From Burkholderiales bacterium (GTDB taxonomy: Bacteria; Pseudomonadota; Gammaproteobacteria; Burkholderiales; SG8-39): DNA of 8,390 nt. How positions within the stretch are numbered: position 1 is the first letter of the stretch; every line of letters starts with the position of its first letter. Made by a program: the position numbers and the translations under genes. Below, piece by piece: positions 1 through 5,920 of the stretch. The notes beneath the pieces are model-generated. The model worked only from the letters and a program-made list of their open reading frames with translations. It had not been told where the DNA came from and did not search any database. The DNA lies in contig JAICPQ010000115.1 of NCBI GenBank assembly GCA_025929745.1, forward strand, positions 1-8,390, read 5' to 3'.

Positions 1-668
1 GCGCCGGTGAAGGCCCCCTTGACGTAGCCGAAAAGCGCCGGCTCGACGAGCTGCGGCGAGATCGCCGCGCAGTTCAGGCTGAAGTAGGGCCGGCTGGCGC
101 GCGGCGACAGCCGGTGCAGGCGCGCAGCGACCAGCTCTTTCCCGCTGCCCGACTCGCCTTCGATGAGCACCGGATAAGGCGCCGCGGCGAACTGCGCGAT
201 CTGGTTCTTGAGCTTGAGAAGCGCCGGACTCGCGCCGACAAAGTCGGCCTCGTCGGCGGCCGGCAGCTCGAGGCCGCGCGCGAGGCTTCGCGCCAGGCTC
301 GCCGGATCAACCGGCTTGGCGATGAATTCCCACGCGCCAAGGGCGCGCGCGTGGCGCGCGTGCGCGGCGTCGTTCTGCCCCGAGAGCACGAAAATTTTCA
401 TGCCGGGCGAATGCGCGAGGAGGTCGCCGATCAGCCGGAAGCCTTCATCGGGCGAATGCGGCGCGGGCGGCAAGCCGAGGTCGACCAGCGCGAGCGGCGG
501 CGGCGCGTCGAGCTGGCGCAGGAGCTGGATCGCATGCGTGCGCGACTCGCAGGCGTACACGGCGTATTCGGTGCCGAGCGCGAAGGCGAGCGTATCGGTG
601 ATGAGCGGGTCGTCGTCCACCACGAGCAGGGCCGGCTTGGGGTTAGGCGACGCTTGCGGGCTGGTCAT
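1..668 (-). CDS. Sigma-54-dependent response regulator, NtrC-type (partial, 3' end beyond the window)
   Basis: This is the N-terminal 222 residues of a two-component regulator that would activate sigma-54 RNA polymerase when phosphorylated. Residues about 12-130 form a receiver domain: the acidic cluster D18-D20, probable phospho-acceptor D63 in LVDLGLP, S96 in VLSG and K118 in AKPVD are all present. The AAA+ domain begins near residue 143 (FVGASPALLKLK). Walker A is GESGSGKE (171-178), and the sigma-54 contact loop reads LFGYVKGAFTG before the window ends, where many relatives have LFGHEKGAFTGA. The missing part should hold Walker B, the arginine fingers and a Fis-type helix-turn-helix. The ATG at 668 lies 26 bases inside the end of the upstream ABC ATPase gene, so the two are probably cotranscribed. 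No clear Shine-Dalgarno site precedes it. The fold is certain; the signal, partner kinase and target genes cannot be read here. Confidence 0.92.
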   Translation of the reverse strand, partial: MTSPQASPNPKPALLVVDDDPLITDTLAFALGTEYAVYACESRTHAIQLLRQLDAPPPLALVDLGLPPAPHSPDEGFRLIGDLLAHSPGMKIFVLSGQNDAAHARHARALGAWEFIAKPVDPASLARSLARGLELPAADEADFVGASPALLKLKNQIAQFAAAPYPVLIEGESGSGKELVAARLHRLSPRASRPYFSLNCAAISPQLVEPALFGYVKGAFTG

Positions 669-1386
669 CTCGGATGCATCTCAGGAAGGCGCGCTCCAGA
701 TTCCGCTCGGCGTAGCGCTCGCAGAGCGCGCTCGGGCTGCCGCGGAAACGCACGCGTCCGCGCTCCAGTACGCCGATCGCGGAGCAGAGTTCCTCGACGT
801 CGGCGAGGACATGCGAGGTGAAGAAAAGCGTCCGGCCTTCGGCGGCAAGGCGTCGCAGCACCGTTTTAACCGCCACGCGCGCGGCCGGATCGAGGCCGCT
901 CATCGGCTCGTCGAGCACATAAAGGTCGCGCGGCACCGCGAAGCACCCGGCGAGGCCGAGTTTCTGGGTGGTGCCTTTGGAGAGCTGCCGCACGGGCTGC
1001 TCGAGCACGCGTTCCTCGAGCTCGAGCTCCGCAAAGAGCGCGCAGACGCGAGCCGCGTCATAGCGTGCGCCGCCAAGCTCGAACATCATGGCAATGAACT
1101 CGCGTGCGCGCAGATAGTACGGGGGGTTAAAGCGCTCGGGCAGATAGGCGAGGCGACGCCTTGCCACCGGATTCTGCGCGGCCACGCCGAATATTTCGAT
1201 CGTGCCCGCGTCGCATGCTGCGAGCGCGAGCAGGCATTTGATGAGCGTCGTCTTGCCCGCGCCGTTCGCGCCCACCAGGCCGAACGCTTCGCCGGCGCCA
1301 ACATCGAGATCGACCTCGCGCAGGGCTTCGAACTTCGCATAACGCTTGCGCAGGGCGCGGATGCGCAGCGCAGGGCTCTCCCTCAT
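643..1386 (-). CDS. ABC-2-type transporter ATP-binding protein
   Basis: This is a 247-residue cytoplasmic ATPase subunit of an ABC transporter. It shows Walker A GANGAGKT (39-46), an ABC signature in the divergent form LSKGT (135-139, with K where LSGGQ has G), Walker B LYVLDEP (155-161) and the switch histidine H192 in TSH. The Q-loop position reads YLPE, as in many ABC-2 exporter ATPases (NosF/CcmA-like groups), rather than having Gln. No membrane segment is present, so a permease must be supplied elsewhere; none lies in this window. The start is the ATG at 1386, giving MRESPALRIRALRKRY, which puts the A-loop tyrosine at the normal place. A longer reading upstream runs antisense through mlaF and is not real. 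The gene diverges from mlaF with only 18 bases between starts, and its end overlaps the response regulator by 26 bases. Substrate unknown. Confidence 0.93.
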   Translation of the reverse strand: MRESPALRIRALRKRYAKFEALREVDLDVGAGEAFGLVGANGAGKTTLIKCLLALAACDAGTIEIFGVAAQNPVARRRLAYLPERFNPPYYLRAREFIAMMFELGGARYDAARVCALFAELELEERVLEQPVRQLSKGTTQKLGLAGCFAVPRDLYVLDEPMSGLDPAARVAVKTVLRRLAAEGRTLFFTSHVLADVEELCSAIGVLERGRVRFRGSPSALCERYAERNLERAFLRCIRDDQPASVA

Positions 1387-1389
1387 GCT

Positions 1390-1401
1390 TGGTAATATTA
1401 C
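1390..1401. promoter_or_regulatory. Candidate symmetric two-way promoter between the divergent operons
   Basis: The whole space between the divergent start codons is 18 bases. It holds the perfect palindrome GTAATATTAC (1392-1401), an AT-rich island in very GC-rich DNA. On the plus strand TGGTAATAT (1390-1398) fits an extended -10 element (TG-n-TAATAT; 4 of 6 bases match TATAAT). On the minus strand the same TAATAT hexamer reads from 1400 to 1395. Usual -10 to start spacing would put transcription starts near 1405 (plus) and 1388 (minus), on or next to the start codons of mlaF and the ABC ATPase. No convincing -35 box was found on the plus strand. Promoter function is inferred from sequence only; an operator for a regulator is the other reading. 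Confidence 0.5.
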
Positions 1402-1404
1402 GCC

Positions 1405-2208
1405 GTGCCGCAAATGCCTATCGTGGAGATAAAAAACGTCTCCTTCGGGTACGATCCGGCGCGGCCGGTGCTGCGCGACATCAATCTGGCGATCGCGCCG
1501 GGAGCGGTGGTCGGCATCATGGGACAGTCCGGTTGCGGCAAGACCACGCTGCTCAGGATCATCATGGGAGCGTACCTTCCGTCGCGTGGCGAGGCGCACG
1601 TCCTCGGTCGCGCCACCAGCAGTCTCGACACGGCCGCACTCTACGAGATGCGTCGCCGCATGGGGATGCTGTTCCAGTTCGGCGCGCTCTTTACCGACAT
1701 GTCGGTCTACGAAAACGTCGCGTTCCCGCTGCGCGAGCATTGCCGGCTGCCGGGGAGCCTTGAGCACGACCTCGTTATGCTCAAGCTCCAGGCGGTCGGA
1801 CTGCGCGGCGCGGCGCACCTCATGCCGACCGAGCTCTCCGGCGGCATGGCGCGGCGCGTGGCGCTCGCCCGCTCGATCGCGCTCGACCCGCAGCTCATCC
1901 TCTACGACGAACCGTTCACCGGCCTCGATCCGATCTCCTTCGGCGTCATCGTGCGCCTGATCCGCTCGCTCAACGACTTGCTCGGCGCCACGTCGATCAT
2001 CGTCACGCATGACGTGCAGGAGGCGCTGGATGTGGTCGACTACGTCTATTTCATGGCGGGCGGGCGCGTCATTGCCGAGGGCAGGCCCGACGACATCCGC
2101 TCGAGTCCCGAGCCCTTTGTCAACCAGTTCGTGAACGGCCGCCCCGACGGGCCGGTCCCGTTCCACTACACGGCGCCAGCCTACGCCGCCGATCTGGAAC
2201 TCGCCTGA
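1405..2208 (+). CDS. mlaF: MlaF, ATPase of the Mla phospholipid ABC transporter
   Basis: MlaF powers the inner-membrane MlaFEDB complex, which exchanges phospholipids with the periplasmic carrier MlaC. In these 267 residues, Walker A is GQSGCGKT (40-47), the Q-loop is LFQFGALFTDM (Q91), the signature is LSGGM (144-148), Walker B is LILYDEP (164-170) and the switch histidine is H202 (VTHD). The stretch LKLQAVGLRGAAHLMPTEL and the C-terminal DGPVPFHY are typical of MlaF rather than other ABC ATPases. The tail after that motif is where MlaF is known to contact MlaB. The GTG at 1405 is taken as start; an in-frame ATG at 1414 is equally possible, and neither has a Shine-Dalgarno site. Its TGA overlaps the mlaE ATG by one base. 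It is the first gene of a ten-gene run. Confidence 0.96.
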   Translation: MPQMPIVEIKNVSFGYDPARPVLRDINLAIAPGAVVGIMGQSGCGKTTLLRIIMGAYLPSRGEAHVLGRATSSLDTAALYEMRRRMGMLFQFGALFTDMSVYENVAFPLREHCRLPGSLEHDLVMLKLQAVGLRGAAHLMPTELSGGMARRVALARSIALDPQLILYDEPFTGLDPISFGVIVRLIRSLNDLLGATSIIVTHDVQEALDVVDYVYFMAGGRVIAEGRPDDIRSSPEPFVNQFVNGRPDGPVPFHYTAPAYAADLELA

Positions 2209-3011
2209 TGGAGTTCGCCGGTTTCCGCAGCCGCCTTGAGCGTCTCGGCGGCACCGTCACCTCGCAGGTCTGGCGAATCGGGTACGCGAGCCGCTTCCTC
2301 GCCTACCTCGTGCTGCATTCCGGCACGGCGCTGCGGCGTTTCCGGCTCACGGTGGCGCAGGTCTACTTCGCCGGCGTGCTTTCGCTCGTCATCATCCTCG
2401 TGTCGGGCCTTTTCGTCGGCATGGTGCTCGCGCTGCAGGGCTACGAGACGCTGCAGCGCTTCGGCGCATCCGAATCGCTCGGCGTGCTGGTGGCGCTCTC
2501 GCTCGTGCGCGAGCTGGGACCCGTGGTGGCGGGCCTGCTGTTCGCGAGCCGCGCCGGCTCGGCGATCACGGCCGAGATCGGCCTCATGAAGGCGACCGAG
2601 CAGATCTCGGCGATGGAGATGATGGCCGTCGATCCTATCGCGCGCGTGGTCGCGCCGCGGTTCTGGGGCGGCGTGATCTCGATGCCGCTCCTCGCGGCGC
2701 TATTTTCCGCGGCGGGCATCTTCGGCGGCTACCTGGTCGGCGTGCAGCTGATCGGCGTGGACGCCGGCGCCTTCTGGTCGCAGATGCAGGCCGCGGTGGA
2801 CGTGCGCAACGACATCCTGAACGGCGTCATCAAGAGCCTGGTGTTCGGCATTGCGGTAACCTGGATCTCGGTGTTCGAGGGCTATGACGCGATCCCGACC
2901 GCCGAGGGCGTGTCGCGCGCCACCACGCGCACCGTCGTCACCTCTTCACTCGCCATCCTCGCCCTCGACTTCGTGCTCACGGCGCTGATGTTCACCGGAG
3001 GCAATCACTGA
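2208..3011 (+). CDS. mlaE: MlaE, permease of the Mla phospholipid ABC transporter
   Basis: MlaE is the integral inner-membrane subunit; two copies pair with two MlaF and carry the MlaD hexamer. The 267-residue protein has an amphipathic N-terminal region (about 1-45), then hydrophobic segments near 53-78, 92-112, 152-182, 204-224 and 246-263. The family hallmark is the conserved cytoplasmic coupling segment around RELGPVVAGLLFASRAGSA (101-119), followed by AEIGLMKATEQISAMEMMAVDP, which docks on the ATPase. Length and motifs fit the MlaE/YrbE family. The ATG at 2208 overlaps the mlaF stop as TGATG, and its own stop overlaps the mlaD start in the same way, so the three subunits are likely translationally coupled. 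No odd features seen. Confidence 0.97.
   Translation: MEFAGFRSRLERLGGTVTSQVWRIGYASRFLAYLVLHSGTALRRFRLTVAQVYFAGVLSLVIILVSGLFVGMVLALQGYETLQRFGASESLGVLVALSLVRELGPVVAGLLFASRAGSAITAEIGLMKATEQISAMEMMAVDPIARVVAPRFWGGVISMPLLAALFSAAGIFGGYLVGVQLIGVDAGAFWSQMQAAVDVRNDILNGVIKSLVFGIAVTWISVFEGYDAIPTAEGVSRATTRTVVTSSLAILALDFVLTALMFTGGNH
2997..3001 (+). promoter_or_regulatory. Shine-Dalgarno site of mlaD
   Basis: GGAGG lies 9 bases before the mlaD ATG at 3011, inside the last codons of mlaE. It is the clearest ribosome-binding site in the window, and it supports the ATG that overlaps the mlaE stop. Strong initiation here would suit MlaD, which is needed as a hexamer per transporter while MlaE and MlaF are dimers; that link is inference. 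Confidence 0.75.
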
Positions 3012-3484
3012 TGAACCGCTCGATGATCGACCTGTGGGTCGGCATCTTCGTCACCGTAGGGTTCGCGGCGCTGATCTTCCTTGCGCTCAAAGTGGGCAAC
3101 CTGGCGAGCTTCTCGACCGACCAGACCTATTCCGTGCACGCCAAGTTTGCGAACATCGGCGGCCTGAAGGTGCGCGGGCCAGTGAAGAGCGCCGGCGTCG
3201 TCGTTGGCCGCGTCGCCGACATCCGCTTCGACAACGAAAGCTACGAGGCGATCGTCTCGATGAACCTCGACTCCGGCTACCAGTTCCCGCGCGACACCAC
3301 CGCGAAGATCCTCACCTCCGGAATTCTCGGCGAGCAGTACGTCGGCCTGGAAGCCGGCGGCGACGGCGTCATGCTCAAGCACGGCGACCGGGTGCGGCTC
3401 ACGCAGTCCGCGGTGGTCCTGGAGAACCTGATCAGCCAGTTCCTGTTCAACAAGGCCGCCGAGGCCAAGGAACCGGCGAAGTGA
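3011..3484 (+). CDS. mlaD: MlaD, membrane-anchored MCE-domain lipid-binding protein
   Basis: MlaD forms a hexameric ring in the periplasm on top of MlaE, with a hydrophobic pore through which phospholipids pass to or from MlaC. The 157 residues comprise a short cytoplasmic start, one membrane helix (about 8-28, LWVGIFVTVGFAALIFLALK), a single MCE domain (about 39-117, with FANIGGLKVRGPVKSAGVVVG and the later TSGILGEQYVGLEAG) and a C-terminal helix with LENLISQFLFNKA (138-150). That last helix matches the place where family members build the hydrophobic central pore. The length is normal for a single-MCE MlaD. The start ATG overlaps the mlaE stop (TGATG) and has a strong GGAGG site; its stop overlaps the mlaA GTG start as GTGA. 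Confidence 0.97.
   Translation: MNRSMIDLWVGIFVTVGFAALIFLALKVGNLASFSTDQTYSVHAKFANIGGLKVRGPVKSAGVVVGRVADIRFDNESYEAIVSMNLDSGYQFPRDTTAKILTSGILGEQYVGLEAGGDGVMLKHGDRVRLTQSAVVLENLISQFLFNKAAEAKEPAK
3467..3472 (+). promoter_or_regulatory. Shine-Dalgarno site of mlaA
   Basis: AAGGAA lies 8 bases before the GTG at 3481. It decides the mlaA start: the reading frame is open far upstream through mlaD (no stop back to at least 3034), but only this GTG has a ribosome-binding site and is followed directly by a lipoprotein signal sequence. Confidence 0.7.
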
Positions 3485-4170
3485 GATGGCTGCTTGTCGT
3501 CACGCTGTTCGCCGCCGGCTGCGCTACCGTGGACGGCGAGCGCGACCCGCGCGATCCGTGGGAAGGAACCAACCGCGCCATTTACCGCTTCAACGAGACT
3601 TTCGACGAGTACCTGGCGAAACCGGTGGCGCGCGCGTATGTGAAGGTGCTGCACCAGGAAATCCGCACGCGCATCGCGAACTTCTTCGCCAACCTGCAGG
3701 ACCCCTTGATCGGGCTCAATAACTTCCTGCAGGGCAAGTTCGAGGACGGCGTGACCGACCTGGCGCGCTTCGTCATCAATAGCAGCTTCGGCCTGTTCGG
3801 CATCCACGATGTGGCTTCGGACGGGGGCATCGACAAGCACGACGAGGACTTCGGCCAGACCTTCGGGCGTTGGGGCATGGGCCCCGGACCCTACCTCATG
3901 CTACCCTTCCTGAGCTCGAGCACGGCGCGCGACGCGGTCGGCCTAGTGCCCGGTTGGTACCTCGATCCCATCGAGGAGGTCAGGCCGATCAACCTCAGGA
4001 ACTCGCTCGTGGTGCTGCGCCTCACCAACACGCGCGCCGAGCTGCTCGAGGCGAGCCGCATCCTCGAGGAAGCGGCGCTCGACAAATACGTGTTCCAGCG
4101 CGACGCCTACCTGCAGCGCCGGCGGAGTTTGGTCTACGACGGCCGGCCGCCGCGCGAGAAACTGGAGTAG
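3481..4170 (+). CDS. mlaA: MlaA (VacJ) outer-membrane lipoprotein
   Basis: MlaA sits as a ring in the inner leaflet of the outer membrane, removes misplaced phospholipids from the outer leaflet and passes them to MlaC. The protein has 229 residues. A short signal peptide (MRWLLVVTLFAAG) ends in a lipobox-like AAGC, so C14 should be the lipidated residue; only one positive charge precedes the hydrophobic stretch. Family motifs follow: DPWEGTNRAIYRFNE (25-39), NFFANLQDPLIGLNNFLQGK (67-86), DFGQTFGRWGMGPGPYLMLP (123-142) and RDAVGLVPGW (150-159). The start is the GTG at 3481, overlapping the mlaD stop by four bases. Having mlaA inside the mla operon differs from E. coli, where it is elsewhere, and gives a complete Mla pathway in one transcript. 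There is no aspartate directly after C14, which fits outer-membrane sorting. Confidence 0.95.
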   Translation: MRWLLVVTLFAAGCATVDGERDPRDPWEGTNRAIYRFNETFDEYLAKPVARAYVKVLHQEIRTRIANFFANLQDPLIGLNNFLQGKFEDGVTDLARFVINSSFGLFGIHDVASDGGIDKHDEDFGQTFGRWGMGPGPYLMLPFLSSSTARDAVGLVPGWYLDPIEEVRPINLRNSLVVLRLTNTRAELLEASRILEEAALDKYVFQRDAYLQRRRSLVYDGRPPREKLE

Positions 4171-4178
4171 ACGAACCC

Positions 4179-4775
4179 ATGAAAAAAGCTCTCGCCGCAA
4201 TAGGTTTTTGGTTTTTCGTCACACCGGGCTTGGCGCAGGACACACCGCCCGACACCCTCGTCAAGAACGTGACGCTCGAGGTGGTGGAGCTCATTACGAA
4301 GGAAAAGGGCAACCGCGCGAAGATCGTCTCGGTGATCGAAGAGAAGGTACTTCCGCACTTCAATTTCACCGCGATGACGGCGCTCGCCATGGGTCAGAAC
4401 TGGGGGAAAGCGAGCCCCGAACAGAAAAAGCGGCTGACCGAGGAGTTCCGGACGCTGCTCGTGCGCACCTACGCGAGCGCGCTCGCCGCCTACAGCGAGC
4501 AGAAATTCGACTTCCGCCCGCTGCGCGCGAAGCCCACGGACACCGACGTCACGGTCAACGTGCGCGTCCTGCAGCCCGGCGGCCAGCCGGTCACGCTCGA
4601 TTACAGCATGGAGAAGACCGCAAACGGCTGGAAGGTCTACGACGTCATGGTTGGTGGCGTCAGCCTCGTGGCGAATTATCGTACGGAGTTCGCGAACGCG
4701 GTGCGTACCTCGGGCATCGACGGCCTCATCAAGGACCTGCAGACCAAGAATCGCGCGCTTGCAGAGAAGAAATGA
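4179..4775 (+). CDS. mlaC: MlaC, periplasmic phospholipid carrier
   Basis: MlaC ferries single phospholipids across the periplasm between MlaA and MlaD. The 198-residue protein starts with a Sec signal peptide (MKKALAAIGFWFFVTPGLA) with probable cleavage between A19 and Q20. The mature part matches the MlaC/Ttg2D family: VLPHFNFTAMTALAMGQNW (57-75), EFRTLLVRTYASAL (89-102), YSMEKTANGWKVYDVMVGGV (142-161) and SLVANYRTEFANAVRTSGIDGLI. The ATG at 4179 follows the mlaA stop by 8 bases, the largest gap in the operon, and GGAG at 4164-4167 lies 11 bases upstream. The codon for its last lysine and its stop overlap the mlaB start as ATGA. Confidence 0.96.
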   Translation: MKKALAAIGFWFFVTPGLAQDTPPDTLVKNVTLEVVELITKEKGNRAKIVSVIEEKVLPHFNFTAMTALAMGQNWGKASPEQKKRLTEEFRTLLVRTYASALAAYSEQKFDFRPLRAKPTDTDVTVNVRVLQPGGQPVTLDYSMEKTANGWKVYDVMVGGVSLVANYRTEFANAVRTSGIDGLIKDLQTKNRALAEKK

Positions 4776-5056
4776 TCCGGCGTGAAGGCCGCCGCATGGT
4801 GGTGAGCGGCCCCGTGACGCTCGCCAATGCGGCCGAGCTTCTCGAACAGGGCCGTCAGCACCTTGCCGAAGGCGTGGGCAGCGTCGACCTCGGCGAAGTG
4901 ACCGAGCTCGATTCGGCGCTGCTTGCCCTCGCTCTCGCCTGGCTGCGCGACGCGCGCGCGGCGAAGCGCGACATCGCATTCGCCAACCTGCCCGAAGGAT
5001 TGCAGACGCTGTCGCGTCTCTACGGCGTGGAAGACCTCCTGCCGCGCGCCGCCTGA
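4772..5056 (+). CDS. mlaB: MlaB, STAS-domain subunit of the Mla transporter
   Basis: MlaB is a small cytoplasmic protein that binds the MlaF ATPase and is needed for assembly and activity of MlaFEDB. The 94 residues are one STAS domain: the strand MVVSGPVTLANAAELL (9-24), then the switch segment VDLGEVTELDSALLALALAWL (38-58) with conserved S48 in the position that is phosphorylated in anti-sigma antagonists, and a closing FANLPEGLQTLSRLYGVEDLL. Whether S48 is modified is unknown. The ATG overlaps the mlaC stop (ATGA), and the last bases overlap the proposed CTG start of the next gene (CTGA). STAS domains are divergent, so the identity rests on position between mlaC and the exporter as well as on sequence. 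Confidence 0.93.
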   Translation: MIRREGRRMVVSGPVTLANAAELLEQGRQHLAEGVGSVDLGEVTELDSALLALALAWLRDARAAKRDIAFANLPEGLQTLSRLYGVEDLLPRAA

Positions 5057-5907
5057 ACGCGATCGAAGTCCGCGGCGTCGAGAAGCGCTATGGCGCGTTG
5101 CGCGCGCTTTCGGACGTTAGCCTAGCGATCGCAAGGGGCGAGTTCTTCGGCCTTCTGGGGCCGAACGGCGCCGGCAAGACGACGCTCATCAACGTGATCG
5201 CGGGCCTCGCCCGTGCCGACGCGGGTTCGGTCCGCGTGATGGGTGCACACACGGTCGACGATTACCGCCGCGCGCGCCGCATGCTGGGGGTGGTGCCGCA
5301 GGAGCTCGTGTTCGACCCGTTCTTCACGGTGCGCGAGACACTGCGCATCCAGGCGGGCTACTTTGGCATCCGCGCCGAGGATGCGTGGATCGACGAGGTG
5401 ATGGAGCACCTCGATCTCACCGCTAAGGCCGACGCCAACATGCGCGCGCTCTCCGGCGGCATGAAGCGGCGCGTGCTGATCGCACAGGCGCTCGTCCACA
5501 AGCCGCCGGTCATCGTGCTGGACGAGCCGACCGCCGGCGTCGACGTCGAGCTGCGCCAGGGGCTGTGGCAATTCGTGCGCCGCCTGAACGCCGCCGGCCA
5601 CACCATCGTCCTCACCACGCACTATCTCGAGGAAGCCGAGGTCCACTGCACCCGCATCGCCATGCTGAAGGCGGGCAGGATCGTGGCGCTCGACTCCACG
5701 CGCAACCTGCTCGCGCGCTTCGCCGGCTCGCGCGCGAGCGCCCGCGTGATGGGGCGCGATGGAAAACAGCACGTGCTGGAGATTGAAGGCTATGGCGAGC
5801 TCGAGCGGGAGCTTGCGCGGCTTCGCGCGCAAGGGGTGGAGATCGCCGATATCGAGCTCGATCGGCCCGATCTCGAGGAGGTTTTCCTGCGACTGACCGG
5901 ATCGTGA
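5053..5907 (+). CDS. YadG-like ABC-2 exporter ATPase, probable CTG start
   Basis: This is the cytoplasmic ATPase of a YadGH-type exporter whose substrate is unknown. Read from the CTG at 5053 it has 284 residues: A-loop KRYGAL (Y13), Walker A GPNGAGKT (36-43), Q-loop VVPQE (Q83), signature LSGGM (133-137), Walker B VIVLDEP (153-159), switch H190 (LTTH) and a C-terminal accessory part ending DLEEVFLRLTGS. The start is unusual: no in-frame ATG or GTG exists near the expected N-terminus. The next option, TTG at 5098, would remove the first strand and the A-loop tyrosine that stacks on ATP. The CTG sits in a CTGA overlap with the mlaB stop, copying the ATGA and GTGA overlaps upstream in the operon. 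No Shine-Dalgarno site is visible, so it probably depends on coupling to mlaB. The permease follows after 7 bases. Confidence 0.9.
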   Translation: MNAIEVRGVEKRYGALRALSDVSLAIARGEFFGLLGPNGAGKTTLINVIAGLARADAGSVRVMGAHTVDDYRRARRMLGVVPQELVFDPFFTVRETLRIQAGYFGIRAEDAWIDEVMEHLDLTAKADANMRALSGGMKRRVLIAQALVHKPPVIVLDEPTAGVDVELRQGLWQFVRRLNAAGHTIVLTTHYLEEAEVHCTRIAMLKAGRIVALDSTRNLLARFAGSRASARVMGRDGKQHVLEIEGYGELERELARLRAQGVEIADIELDRPDLEEVFLRLTGS

Positions 5908-5920
5908 GCGGGTCGTGAGC
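5902..5920 (+). repeat. 11-base tandem duplication at the yadG/yadH junction
   Basis: The octamer TCGTGAGC occurs at 5902-5909 and again at 5913-5920, making an 11-base repeat period with GGG between the copies. The first copy supplies the TGA stop of the ATPase gene and the second supplies the GTG start of the permease gene. Removing one unit would restore a GTGA four-base overlap like that at mlaD/mlaA. The repeat is plainly visible; the history is inferred. Confidence 0.7.

Noticed and set aside
208..1395. 395-codon plus-strand open frame opposite the response regulator and ABC ATPase
   Set aside because: The minus-strand genes have full catalytic motifs. This frame is Arg/Ala/Ser-rich with no domain, typical of high-GC antisense frames.
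1387..2166. Long upstream extension of the minus-strand ABC ATPase frame, antisense to mlaF
   Set aside because: The composition is that of a GC-rich antisense shadow with no recognisable domain; family homology begins at the ATG at 1386, and mlaF on the other strand is certain.
3034..3480. Extension of the mlaA frame upstream through mlaD
   Set aside because: The real mlaA start is the GTG at 3481, which has an AAGGAA site and is followed by a lipoprotein signal sequence; the upstream part is an out-of-frame reading of mlaD.
4134..4979. 281-codon minus-strand open frame across mlaC and mlaB, and a similar frame at 5122-5832 opposite the yadG-like gene
   Set aside because: Both are shadows of well-supported genes and carry no motif of their own.
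5098..5100. TTG at 5098 as the start of the yadG-like ATPase
   Set aside because: It would remove the first strand of the nucleotide-binding domain and the A-loop tyrosine, which are encoded in frame just upstream.
5904..5918. GTG at 5904 as the permease start
   Set aside because: It is out of frame with the permease and meets TGA after four codons.
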